Assembly: GCA_015146655.1 (NCBI GenBank)
Contig: VKHL01000173.1
Span: 5,963-55,991, forward strand
Direction: 5' to 3'
Source of the DNA: Ochromonas danica
Lineage: Eukaryota > Sar > Chrysophyceae > Chromulinales > Chromulinaceae
DNA: 50,029 bases
Part shown: one piece after another, positions 20,915 to 32,947 of the stretch
Position numbering within the stretch: position 1 is the stretch's first letter
Layout of the letters: each line of letters opens with the position of its first letter
Position numbers and translations under genes: made by a program
The notes under the pieces: generated by a model
What the model saw: the letters and a program-made list of their open reading frames with translations, nothing else
Told to the model about the DNA's origin: nothing
The model's database searches: none

Positions 20915-21001
20915 AACCTGGCCCCCCCCCCCCCCCGCAACGTTTGGTTGTTGGTTGCTGTTGTGAGTGGGGGGATGGAGGGGGGGGAGGGGGTCCAGGT
21001 T
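20915..21001. repeat. C15 / G-rich foldback sequence
   Basis: AACCTGG (20915-20921) and its perfect complement CCAGGTT (20995-21001) bracket a run of 15 C (20922-20936) and a G-rich block with runs of 5-8 G (about 20969-20993). The strand can form a hairpin with C:G pairing, or G-quadruplex/i-motif structures. Confidence 0.85.
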
Positions 21002-21597
21002 ATTGCGCCCTATAGCATACAGAGAGAAGTCTGTCCATCCTAACGTTAACCTAATAACAACAACCAACCAAACAATAGCAACAACAAATAACAACCAACA
21101 CAATATGAAGACACAAGAAAGAGATGACAATGTAATGTGGTTGGTGGTCATTGTCAATAGTAACATGTTGCTGTCACATGTCCTATTAACTTCTCTGTCA
21201 TATCATACGATGATCTATAACAACCTCCCTCCCTCATTTACCTCAGCCTTCAAGTTAGTGTCCATTGGACTGTTCGATGCTATCGGACAGTCGACTGGAC
21301 AGTAACAAGGAGGATAAGGTAAAGGAGGGACTGGACCATATGGGACTATTGACATCTTGGGCTTTGAGAAATCTCTTAATTTATTTGTATTTTCTATCAT
21401 TTCATTGAAAATCTTACTGATAGTGTTGTATTTCAAAAATTAAACTGAATATGAAACATAATTTGTATGTCACATATAATGACTTGCAGTTGAATACATT
21501 AGATGGAATGCTAAACATTCAACAAAGATGGGGAGGAAGCTTGGCATGTCCCATTCGAAAAGCATTCTATTCCATGTTGTTCAATGTGTTCTTTGTC

Positions 21598-21669
21598 GGG
21601 CGCTTAGCTCAGGGGTAGAGTGGTCGCTTCGCATGCGATAGGTCGTGGGTTCAATTCCCACAGTGTCCA
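21598..21669 (+). tRNA. tRNA-Ala (anticodon CGC), copy 1
   Basis: A 72-nt cloverleaf with acceptor GGGCGCT/AGTGTCC, anticodon stem GTCGC/GCGAT and loop TTCGCAT (anticodon CGC), T-arm GTGGG-TTCAATT-CCCAC, discriminator A. It differs from the TGC gene at the wobble base and in the T-stem. Confidence 0.96.
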
Positions 21670-22167
21670 ACTCCTTTTTGCCATATTCTCGTGGGATTTG
21701 AATTGATTTCTCTCATTTTGTTTAATTTCTCATTTTTTCCCTGTATATAAATGATTATTTGTTATCCCTCCATGCTGACACAATACACTCTAGTTCCGTG
21801 GTCTGAACCCTCCTTCTATCTTTCGTTCCTTGTCGTGCGTGGTGTTGTCAATCAATGTGACTGTGGCCTGGTATCTTTGGTTAAGTATAGTTATTCATGA
21901 GTGTGTCTTTATTAAGTTAAGTAAGAATATGAAATCATTGATTCTAAATCAATCAATCACTTATAACAACTACTACAATTACATTCAATCATTCCCTCCA
22001 TTTCTCCCATAGAATAGCTTCTACTTCTCTCCCTTCATATAGAAAGTCAACAATTAGAGAGAGAGAGAGACAACACAGATGTAGAGAGAGCAGAAGAAAC
22101 CCTACAATAGAGATAGTCATAGACATAAACATAGAGAGATAGAGGAAAGAGAAGGAGAGGTTTAATG
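21670..22167. other. Intergenic region, tRNA to glycosyltransferase-like gene
   Basis: 498 nt with no recognisable gene. An (AG)n run at about 22056-22072 and GAGAGATAGAGG-type purine-rich sequence probably belong to the 3' UTR of the minus-strand gene. Confidence 0.55.
21675..21679 (+). terminator. Pol III terminator (T5)
   Basis: TTTTT begins 6 nt after the tRNA 3' end. The post-tRNA sequence AACTCCTTTTT is the same as after the opposed copy at 24300-24371. Confidence 0.75.
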
Positions 22168-23886
22168 TTAATCAAAGAGATTCTTATCAATGAATCCATG
22201 TAATTCATCAAACCAACGATCCCATTGATGAACACAAGCTGAACGACTTCCATCCTTATTAATAACATATCCTTCTTCATCTCTTGCTTTCCAGAAAGTA
22301 CCTAATGGACCTTTCTTCTCTTTAGGTACTCGATAACCATTCATTGCACCAACAGTATTGACTACACCATAACCTTGCATATACAATGTAGCATTACCCA
22401 ATGCAGTATTAAACATACCATTATAATAGAGATAATTCTGATAACCTTGATCACTTTCAATACCTTTTAACCAACATTTCACACTATCCATATAGGTTAA
22501 CATAGTACGAACATAATGATTAATAGCTAAATAAGAACCCAATGTTGATCCTGAACAAATCACAGCATTCTTTTTCAATGCATCTAAAGCAGGTCTACCA
22601 AAACATGTCTTAATCCAATTACTATTAAAGACACAAATACCAATATTCTTTACTTCATAATTCTCTGCATAGAGTTGTAAATCATAGATATTCTTTCTAC
22701 GTCCAATAAAGGATCCAAATGCTTGGAAAGGATTTGCTTGAAAGAAAGTATCTCGGAAATCTAAGATTAGAATGTAAGATTGTTCACTATAATGATTTAA
22801 CCAATATTCATAAAGAGCATAACGAATATTAGCAAACGTGCGATAAGGACGAGGATCAGGATAACCTAAGAAGTCATCTTTTAACTTGCAATCGTCTTTT
22901 CCTTGACAATCTACATCAAATTCATAGGCAAGAACACCAGTCTTCTTTAAATAGTCATTCACTCCTAATCAACATACAATTAGACCATCAGCACTGAGTT
23001 AGTAAGCTATTACATTACTTGAAATGGTACTGTAGTATATCTAACTCACCAGGTTTCATCTTTGGTTGAGGAGAAACAGCAAGAACAATATCTTCAGTAT
23101 AACCAAATTTACGAAGTGAACCAACAAAGCGCTAATTCAACATAAAAATCATAAAACAGAATAAAAGTAGTAGTTAGGAATAACAGTATAATAGTAATCT
23201 AATGACGATACATGTATAAGCTATATATTAAAAAACTGTTAGTGTCGTTATTGTTATTGACACAATGCATACATCACAGTGATAGTGTCTATCTGTGTGT
23301 TAATCTACTAGTCTAATTGTTTGTGTTTGTGTTGCCATTACAACTAATTTCACTATACTCTTACCTGATAATAGACTTTTGGATAGTTACATGCTAAGGC
23401 AAAGATACCATCTGTTCCTTTATGCTGTAACTCATACAAAGGTTTAGCACCATTCATAGGAACAGGTCCTAAGACAGGGAGTTGATTCTTCACATTTGTT
23501 ATCACCCCTCCCAATGATGACGACGTAGTGGTAGTAGTCTCTTTGATTAATGCTGCTAGCTCTGAGGAAGAAGAAGGAGGAGGTAGTTGTTGTTGAAGTT
23601 GAGGATAGTTCTTGTTATCATTTCCCACTTTGGATAATGATTCAACTATACCACCAACACCTGGTGATGATTTTAGTTGATTGGCTAAAATAGCATCAGC
23701 AGTTGTTGTACTGGAAGAAGATTGAGCAGGAAGAGTGATAATCTGTGGATGGAAGTTCACATAGAGTGCCCAGGGAATAATAGTAACCAAGAGACAGATG
23801 GTAATCATCTTCCAGGTATTTCCTCCACCACTGCCACCATTTCCTCCTCGACGAGGATGATGACTGCTTTGATTTTGATTTTTCAT
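22168..23886 (-). CDS. Type II membrane protein, putative glycosyltransferase-like
   Basis: Three exons: 23365-23886, 23050-23131, 22168-22964, with introns 23132-23364 and 22965-23049; frames join cleanly to 466 residues, TAA stop. A Gly/Arg-rich cytosolic N-tail is followed by one membrane segment at about 26-43 (MITICLLVTIIPWALYV), then a Ser/Thr-rich stem of about 110 residues and a globular domain starting at ALACNYPKVYYQ. The core has RYALYEYWLNHYSEQSYILI and DFRDTFFQANPFQAFG, a motif seen in uncharacterised eukaryotic glycosyltransferase-like proteins, followed by Cys-containing loops. The topology fits a Golgi enzyme. The acceptor, the donor and even the activity are unproven. It lies between two opposed identical tRNA-Ala genes. 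Confidence 0.72.
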
Positions 23887-24299
23887 CTTTTCCTTGTAAT
23901 TCTAATTATTATTATTTGTTGTTGTTATTAATAGTGCTAGAGGAGAAGGTAGTAATAATGATAATAAATTAGGATGGACTTGTTAGTTCACGGTGAAGAG
24001 GATAGATAAACCAATCCTAGATGAGATGAGATGAGATCGGATGGGATGGGATTGACTCTGTTGTTGCTGGTTTGTTGTTTCGTAATAAGTATTTACATAC
24101 TGTCATTGTGTAATTACACATTGTAGAGACAACAACAAGGATGACATCTTTCTACACAGTAGTAGATCTGCAGTATATATCCTTCAAGCAGAAGAATGAA
24201 TTCGAATCAAAGCATCTTCAATTGATAAACGACGCGATCACCTTTATCATAAAAACAAAATATCATAACATCTGAAAGATTCAAATGGTAAAAAGGAGT
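23887..24299. other. Upstream region of the glycosyltransferase-like gene
   Basis: 413 nt with a GATGA/GATGG repeat at about 24020-24050 and no gene. It should hold the minus-strand gene's promoter. Confidence 0.55.
24290..24294 (-). terminator. Pol III terminator (T5) of minus-strand tRNA-Ala
   Basis: AAAAA on the plus strand, which is TTTTT on the transcribed sense strand, begins a few nt after the tRNA end. Confidence 0.75.
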
Positions 24300-24371
24300 T
24301 GGACACTGTGGGAATTGAACCCACGACCTATCGCATGCGAAGCGACCACTCTACCCCTGAGCTAAGCGCCC
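24300..24371 (-). tRNA. tRNA-Ala (anticodon CGC), copy 2
   Basis: The reverse complement is identical over 72 nt to the tRNA-Ala(CGC) at 21598-21669, with the same anticodon loop and stems. A 63-codon open frame starting on the opposite strand here (DTVGIEPTTYRMRSDHSTPE...) is just the antisense of this tRNA and should not be called a protein. Confidence 0.96.
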
Positions 24372-24636
24372 ACTGTTTCATCGAACAAGAAAGGTCAAAT
24401 AGAAAGGAAGTTAAGAGCTACCGTAACGGCAGAAAAGGACGAGTCAGTGCGATTGGGGAATTGTTATCGTTTGCAGTTTCCAATCAATAACAACAAAGAA
24501 AGAATACAGTTGTGAAATTTATCCATTGAGATAAACTATCTCCTTCTGTGTTATTAGTATTCTATATTCTACAGTAGACTAGAATTTATTTTTCTTTTGG
24601 TGAGAGGACGGAAGTGCAAGAAGAAGAAGAAGAAGG

Positions 24637-27600
24637 ATGTCGACCATTCTGAGTCCCTTCAAGTCAACCAAGTCACTCACTCATGCTAGCATTCATATGA
24701 CAGATGATGAGATGAGTGGCAAGGAAAGATTAAAAGAAACTAATGAGTTTAGTCAGAGTTTCAAAGACAAGTCAGTCTTCATCTTCTCTCTTTATCTTGT
24801 TGTTGTTATTGTCTGTTGTCTCACTTTCCATGTTACATGTTCTGGTGTATGTGTGTCATGTTTTGTCTGTGTTTGATCTTGTTTTGTTGGTGTTTTCTCT
24901 CTCATTAGAATACGTGATCGAGCTTTGAAAATCTATAAAAATGAGTTAAATCGTCCAACAAGTATTGATCTGGGATTACATGGTGTAAGTCGTGCTGCAT
25001 TACGAACACTATGTAGAGATGCTGTCTTACAAGCTTCTCAGACAATGAGAAGACGATATTCTCATTCAGCATTATCTTCTTCTATTCAAACAATAACAGA
25101 GAATAATAATGCTATTAGTGCATTAAGATTATTACAAAAAGAGAGATTAATTGTTTCAAGATTAGGATTTCCTGATCGTGCAATGGAAATTGATAAAGAG
25201 ATTGAAGTAATGCGAGAAAAGGCTAAGAAAGCAAGAGGTGAAGAAGAAAATCGAATTTTATTTCAACGTATGAAAACATTAGGAATATCACAAAGTCGTA
25301 AACAACAACGATTAGAATATATTTTAGGTGAAGAAACACGTCAAATGAAAGAAAGATTTCGACATGAAGAAGAGAAAATGTTAAGAAGACAAGAAGTTGA
25401 ATTTCTACGTGTTTTAGAAAATGCATCACGTCGTGCAATAGGTCGTGTGAAGAAATGTAATTGTATTGCACCTTATATGTGTCGACATAATAAGACTGCA
25501 TCTTATAATACACGTCGTCCAACTCATACAGTTGTAATATATCGTCGAAATGCTAAACGTTTACGTGCTGCTGGACGTCCAGAAGAAGCGCAAACATGGG
25601 ATGAAAAAGCAAAAGAATTGGATGAAGCAGAACAAGAACGATGGCGTACAAGAGTTGCACGTAGTATTGTTTCTTCACCGTGGGGTGCTAATGAAGCAGC
25701 AGTAGATCAAATAACAGAATCACATAAGAGAGAATTAGCTGTTTTACGTAAGACACATGATGTTAAACGAGATATGCATGAGAAGAAACAAGCTATGAGA
25801 AGGAAGAACTTTATGAATACTATGTTAGCAGAACAACGTAAAGTACGTATGCAATGTCGAAAACAAGCATTATTAAGAATACGTAGAGATTATAATAAAG
25901 AGAAATTAGAAGAAGATAGACAAAGACAACTTGTTGGTCATTCTGATGGATTAAGTAATATTTCGAAGAATTTGTTAGGTATGCAATTTGATGAAGATGA
26001 GAAGAAACAAGTTGATTGGGTAGCTCCGACAACCTTTGGATTAGATAATAGTGTTCGTTTAATTGATGCTGTGAAAGAAATTGATCGAAATGCTGTGGCA
26101 ACAATAGAATCAGATGTTATAGGTGGACGAATTTTGACAACCAAGAAAGATATTCGTAATCTTACAACTGATCAATTAAGAGATAAGGTATGTCATAACT
26201 ATACTATCCGTTATATCTCCGTTAACTTTACTGACCTGTGTTTGCGTGTGTGTCCTTAATGCTATGTTGACTACACATTTTTTAACGGTGTTTGTAGATA
26301 CATGCTAATTTAAAAGCAGATAACAGTGATGAAGATAGTGATAGTGATGAAGATGGTGGTGGACAAGATAATGAAGATGAAGAAGAAGTTGTATATAAAT
26401 TAGGAGTGACTAGCGGTTCCAAGCTTGTTGATAAGTAAGTACTTAGGTGTTAATTGTCAGTGTTTTCCCTCCTTGTGCTAATGACCATCTGGTTGACTGT
26501 ATTGTATTGTATAGAATGAGGATTATTGCAAAGGAGAAGAAAGTTGATATGCCATCTTCTTCTTCTACTGCACCAACATTGAATACATGGCAAGGCGTTG
26601 GTAGTAGTACTAACAATCCATTTCCTGCACCTGCTTTTGGTGGTGGTAGTCCTTTGCCTGCTACTAGCCCATTTGCATCAAGTGCGACCTATTCTGCACC
26701 TTGGATGACAACAACGATGGGCAATAATAACTCTCCATTATCATCATCTACTATGGGAGGAACAATGGGTCTTGGTGGTAATAATACACAACCATTCAAT
26801 GCTGCTTCTCTTCCTTGGGCTTCTAGTCTGAACAACAATAACAACAACAGCAATATGTCTTCTATGGGAAATAACAACTTTTTATCTTTTTCATTTCCTG
26901 GAGCTAATACAATGAATCAGAATACATCTGGTATTCCTAGTGGTACATCCTCAACAGGTCTTGCTCCAGCAGCTCCTTCTTTGCCTGCACCAACAACTCC
27001 TTCTTATCGTGCTGGTAGTCATCTATCGGCTACTACTTCTCCTGCTGCTGCTGTTGCTGGTGGTCTATCTACACCACCACCTCTTCAATCATCACAACCA
27101 ACAAATCCCTTTGCTTTCCCGTTGAATATGTCTGAGAAGGATCGCACCAATCCTGTGAAGTCTACCCAAGGAAGTGTATTAGGTGGTAGTGATCAAACAC
27201 CTACCAAACCCATGTCATCATCAATAACTAAAACCAGCCCACCTCCACCTCGTTTACCAAAGAAGATTGAACGACCACCACCTTATATCTACGACCCCAT
27301 TGCTGATGAGCAGCCAATTGCTTTCAAGGCAGGGAGTGTTAAGGATATTGATTGGACGGAACATGATACGCAAATGAATAAAACAAATGGTAAAGAGAAT
27401 TCCTATGGTATTCCTATTGTAGAAGATGATGATCCTAGTAAACAGTTAGATCCTCATTTAGAGAAAGAAATAGAAGAGAATCTCGATAAAGGTGCTTTGA
27501 TTGGGTTTGGTGGATCACCTCAAAAAGCAGCAGCAACAGCGAGCAGTTTTGATCATAAACTAGCAGTGTTTGGACCTGGTCATGCACCACCTAGCCCTTA

Positions 27601-29096
27601 CTCAGCGGATAGTTTACCTGGGAAGAGTGTGTTAACTCCACATTCTCACTATGGTAAGAAAGGTATTCGACTAGCACAACACTCACATGGTGCTTTGAAG
27701 AAAGTACAGTTTGGACAGATTGAGACACAAGTATTTGAACCATATGAAGAGAATGAACAAGAGATAGAAGAGGTACAGCAAAATGGTTCATCTTTAAGTA
27801 ATGCTCATTCTCCTGTAGTGGATGATATGGATGAACCTGTTCCTGTGACCTCGTTACTCTCAGTTGTAGCCTTGAAGAAGTTAGATCTTATGGATGAAAA
27901 GTTACATTACAAACAACATAAGAGTGCTAAGTTAGCAAGTAATAATAGCAACACAGTAGATGGTTCAGATGGTATGGAGAATTATGGAGGAGAGAGTGAA
28001 GGTGTTCCTTCCACTGCTCCTAGTGTTTCATATGTTGCTAGTGTAGATGAACAAAGTGATGTTGTCAATTCAGAACAAGTTTCCATATCAGCACCAACCT
28101 CTGCTATGATCACACCCTCTGTATCCTCCACGGGGGTAATGTCCAGTACAATGAATCAATTGTCTTCAAATACGACAACCTTCCTAGCAGCCTCTACAAT
28201 GCCTTTAGGAATGGCAACAACTGTCAATACTTCCTTTTCTACGCCTATGAAAGAAAGCAATAATGGTTTCTCTAATGCTCCATCATTTCCTTCTTCCATG
28301 AGTAATACTACACCATCTTTTGGATTTCCTAATTACTCGATGGGATTCAACAATATGGTAGATGCTAATAACAACTTGAGTATGACTTCTCCAGCCCCTA
28401 TTATCAACAACAACTCTCTCAACAATCTGCCTCAAACTAATGTGATTAATAGATCTGACAATATGAGTCAAAATAGTGGTAATAGTAGAAATAGTCAACA
28501 AGGTGTCATTTGGCAACAAGCATTACAACAACAACTACCATCACAGAGTTTCCCTCAGCAGACACAAAATCTATCTGTTCCTTCTACTACTGGTATGGTA
28601 GGCACCCCTCCACCATGGCAATCGATGCCTTCTACAAGCAGTTCATTGTTAATGAATGGTAACAACCCAGTGACTTTCTCTCTCTCCACAGTACAACCTG
28701 TTGGACATGATAATGGAAGTCAACGAAGTAGTCAGCCTAGTCAGTCGAGTGGTCAACAACAACCTGTTCCATCAGCCAATTACTTGAATCAATCATTCAA
28801 TGCGAATGTTTCTCCTTCACCATTCATTAACTCTGTTCCCTCTTACGATAACGACTTTGATCAAACAGAGAAAGTGAGTGAACAAGGAAGTCATCAAAGT
28901 AAGCAAAGTAATGGTAGTCATCCAAGTCGACGAAGCTCTGGTAGCCAACGAAGTCGCCATAGTCAACAGCTATCTAATGAAGAGATGATGAAAGTACCTC
29001 ATCTTCCTTCATCATCTCGTCCTGGTGGTATGTCCAGACCTGCCCCAGCTTATCTAGCAAGTGGTAATACTACCACAGCTTCCATGACTATCAATC

Positions 29097-29151
<55 letters not shown>

Positions 29152-29925
29152 GCAGCAGCAGCAGCAGCAGCAGCAATATATTCGAATGAGTGTTGACAAT
29201 CAAAGCAATGCTAGTAGTAATGGTATTTCACCTTTCCCTTCTCTTGCTTTTGCAAACCAGACACAACCAAAATTGAACAACAATCTTGGTCCTGGTACTC
29301 CTAATACACAAAGTATGAGTACAATCTCTTCTTTTCCTCCTCCTAATTTTAATATCACCATGCCATCCTATCCCATGGCAATGCAATTGAATGGAAATAG
29401 CAATGGAAATGGAAATGGTAATGGAACTGGGATGGGAATTGGAATGTCATCATTATCACATCAAGCTACAGGGACAGGTTTTGGTCAATCACCTGATAAT
29501 GCTACTAATACTAATGCTATGATATCCTCGAATGAAAATGGAATCTATACACAGTCATTTGCGAACAATAATAATGCTACTACTAGTGGTAATATGGCTG
29601 ATTTATCGGATAGGAATATGATGAACTCATTCAATCAAATGAATAATATGACAACACAGTTCAACAACAACATGTCGTCTTTATCAAATGCTGGTATGAA
29701 TATGAATATGTCTGGTGGTGGTAGTAATAATGCATTTTCCTATTCCAACGAAGGTCAAACGGTTAATCGTAGTTTGTTCCCATCACATGATAACAATCAA
29801 GTCATGTTTCAAGCAGCAACAGCAGCAGTCATGTCTGGTCAGACTACCATGACTAATCCTATGATGTCTTACAACAATAATACAAATGATAATACATTCT
29901 CGTTTACGAACAATCAAGCTCTATC

Positions 29926-29956
<31 letters not shown>

Positions 29957-29967
29957 CNNNNNNNNNN

Positions 29968-29998
<31 letters not shown>

Positions 29999-31228
29999 CC
30001 AACAGCAGCTTTCTTTCAATCATCATCTCCTGCGGTTGCATCATTTACTACACCTAACACATCCATGTATAATAATACTAACACTAATATGCTATATAAT
30101 AGTAGTAGTAGTAGTAATAATAATAACAATATTGATAGTGATGGTAAAAACAAGAGTATGGATCGATTAGCACCTTTTGCTCCATCATCATCAATTGATG
30201 TCAGCATTATGAATACAACGCCAAATCAGACATCTATGAATTACAATATCCCACCATCAATCTCCATCAATACAACTAATAATAACACCATCTCAAATGG
30301 AAGAGGAATAATAGGCAATGGAGAACAAAGTGCTACACTAGTTGGTAAAGCATCACCTAGAAATCATTATACCTATGGTGAAGGACATCATGTAGATCTC
30401 TCACAAGATTTTACTGATACTAAATCACAATCAACAGAAGAAAATAATAATCCTAATAAACAAAGATCAGGATTTAATTGGGATTTATGTTTTTTCCGTT
30501 TAGCAAATTTAGATGATTTAAATCAAACTATGGAATGTATTTTATTAGATGATGATCTCTTTGAAACTGCTGAGATTTATATTACAACATCAAGTTCTAT
30601 GACAGGTAGTGATTCACCACAACAACATGCTAGACAACCTTCTTCTTTCCATTCTCATTCTAATATCAATAGTAATAGTAGTTATAGTCGAGGACAATAT
30701 CAGGAACAACTTGAACGAACAGAGAAAGAAGAAAATTATATACATGAATTTATGTCTAAATTATCTTTATTAAGAGCATGGAAGAAGTATAATAACAATA
30801 ACAATAACAATAACAATAATAGTGGTGGTAATTCAAAAAATGATGATATTGAAAATTTATGTATGTATTTAGAAGAAGTCTTTGAGATTGAAGATGATGA
30901 TATTATAGATCATGTGGATCAATATCTTCTAAACTATCAAGAGAAGTTAGAAGATATGTTAACGAAAATGACTGTTTCTTTTATACCACAATTTATCTTA
31001 TCAAGTGACTTTGCTGCTTATTTTGATACACATTCTGCTGTTAAAAGTCATAATAAGAAGCTTCGTATTGATTCAAAGGTAAGTCAGCCATATTGTTTCT
31101 CTCTTGGACTTCATATGTAGAGATTACTAACCGTTGGGGACTGTGTGTGTGTGTGTGTATGTGTATGTGTGTATGTGTGTATGTGTGTATGTGTGTATGT
31201 GTGTGTGTGTGTGTGTGTGCGTGTGTGT

Positions 31229-31314
<86 letters not shown>

Positions 31315-31902
31315 TGTGTTTGTGTGTTTGTGTGTTATTGTTGTTGTCTCTATGATAGAGTTGGATTGGTAAATTCCAAAAGATTGCTAATGATCATTCG
31401 ATTGCCATGCATTTGTTTAACTTTGGAGGTGGAAGACCTTATGCTAATAAGATAATGCGTGATCTATGTGGACCAATGTGTGATGCACCAAGTCCAAAAG
31501 AATATGTTGTTAACACCAATACACCTTATCATAACTATTCTAACCTACATGAATATATTAGTTATCTTATGAAGAATGGAATGGATGATAATCTTACCAA
31601 TATCAAGATGCGTACTATTCATAGAGAAAATCATGTTATGACAGTGACTTTACTGATTCGTCATTTCAAATCCTACAAGAACCCTGATCAAGTCAAATAC
31701 AGGTATCTATTACTTGTCTAGTATGTCAATCTCTCCTCTATTGTTGTTTCACCTCTTATCTTATGCTATGCTATCTGTTGTTGTTATTGTTGTTTTGGAC
31801 AGCTTGATCATGTTAGTAGATATGGATGGCAAGGATGCAGAGAATAAAATTACGATTTTAAATGCTATGTCTCGTGCTTTACCTTCACCTGATCATCCTT
31901 AA
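24637..31902 (+). CDS. Very large Asn/Gln/Ser-rich protein of unknown function (~2185 residues)
   Basis: Six exons: 24637-24770, 24909-26187, 26298-26434, 26515-31078, 31359-31702, 31803-31902. Every junction has GT-AG ends and keeps frame; the total is 6558 nt including TAA. Regions: an Arg/Lys/Glu-rich helical part (about 45-470) with coiled-coil character and CNCIAPYMCRHN; an acidic patch (about 475-510, EDSDSDEDGGG); about 1300 residues of Ser/Asn/Gln/Pro/Thr-rich disordered sequence with two polyglutamine tracts and an SQRSSQPSQSS-type segment; then an ordered acidic C-terminal domain (FNWDLCFFRLANLDDLNQTMECILLDDDLFETAE...FIPQFILSSDF...HLFNFGGGRPYANKIM...). No known domain is assigned. 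The 10-N gap at 29958-29967 makes the exact length uncertain. Intron 4 (280 nt) is mostly a GT microsatellite. Splitting into two genes is possible, but the splice frames argue for one. Confidence 0.75.
29095..29175 (+). repeat. CAA/CAG repeat encoding polyglutamine
   Basis: About 27 consecutive Gln codons, CAA first and then CAG, inside the large Asn/Gln-rich gene. The switch from CAA to CAG marks two sub-arrays. Confidence 0.95.
29928..29999 (+). repeat. CAA repeat with 10-N assembly gap (29958-29967)
   Basis: A second polyglutamine tract, pure CAA on both sides of ten N. The frame is kept across the gap only if the true gap length fits; array length is probably underestimated. Confidence 0.9.
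31143..31312 (+). repeat. (GT)n microsatellite inside an intron
   Basis: GTGT repeats with a few TATGT interruptions occupy most of the intron 31079-31358 of the large gene. Short open frames here (VCVCVC) are artefacts. Confidence 0.95.
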
Positions 31903-32947
31903 TAATAGTGATCGACTGTTTTACTTTGTCTTACTATGATCTTCCTGGTATTCATCATATGGTAAGGAATGATATTATGTTGTTCGATTCCTACGCCATT
32001 CTAGTCAATTTACAGCCAGCCAGAACCAAATCAAGCAGTCTTCCTGCTCCGTCTTCTTTGTTCTTGTGCTGCTATCCTCTGATTCTGCGGTTTTCTTCCA
32101 AGTTGTGTTATTAGTTGTTTTCATGCAATTGTTGTATACTAAATGGATTCAATGGAAGAGGAAGAAAGTGTTTGTATGCCGCTTTCATGTAGTCTTTCCA
32201 TGCTTTTGTATCTAGGCTAGTATAGCTTAACTCATCTTCTCTCTTGAGAGATGAAAAGTCTTGTAGCGTTTATCGTCATAGTTGTAATTATGTCTTATTA
32301 TTGCCATCATTCATTCATTCATTCATTCATTCATTCATTCATTCATTCATTCATTCTTCTTCTCCTTAGACTCTGTAACAATGTCGTATATAATGTGTAC
32401 TGTAAGTCTATAACCCTGCTGGACATGTCACAGGCCAACACAACATACCATGGACATGAATGGTCTGTCAATTCAGAGCTATTTAGCGCTTAAATTATGT
32501 TGGCGCTAATCGAAAGACTACTTTGGGAGGGTGTAAAAAAGTTATTGGATCTGACTGGAGCTTATCTCAATGGATGCAATCCGGCCAACTTGTTTACAAT
32601 GCAAAGCCATGACTTTTGGTTGGTTTACAACTCTCAGAGACCGCATTAATTTAATTGCTATAATTTAATTTAATTCTCATTACGTTAAGTGTTAACGATG
32701 ATGGCTATTGTACTAAAGACATGTTGTACAACAGCAATAATAGACTATGCCTCATTGTGATAACAACAGAAGCACAATCATTCCTCCTATCTCTTCTCTT
32801 CTCATCTCAAAAACAGAGATAAACAGAAAGTCAGACACACACAAGCAAGTATACAGTAGACTGTCAGACAGACAGACAGACAGAGAAACATCCTTTTCTA
32901 TGGCATGCACATTGTACATGTATTCCTTCTCTTTCGCTTTTCCTTGC
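31903..32947. other. Convergent intergenic region
   Basis: 1045 nt between two converging genes. Contains a (CATT)n microsatellite at about 32306-32356, GTTAACG-type AT-rich sequence near 32640-32700 and a CAGA run near 32866-32884. No protein or RNA gene was recognised. Confidence 0.6.
32306..32356. repeat. (TCAT)n microsatellite
   Basis: About twelve perfect TCAT units in intergenic DNA. Confidence 0.95.

Larger units (their letters stand above)
20203..21597. other. Gene-poor region after the left duplication boundary
   Basis: Holds the LRR relic at 20293-20420 and the C15/G-rich foldback at 20915-21001. The AT-rich stretch at about 20620-20830 and the rest contain no credible gene. A 73-codon minus frame at 21215-21436 has no recognisable domain. 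Confidence 0.6.

Noticed and set aside
31134-31455. Open frames with VCVCVC repeats
   Set aside because: Translation of a GT microsatellite lying in an intron.
26515-31902. RGS-like domain in the C-terminal region (FIPQFILSSDF)
   Set aside because: Resembles the last helix of RGS domains but the preceding helices are missing; too weak to call.
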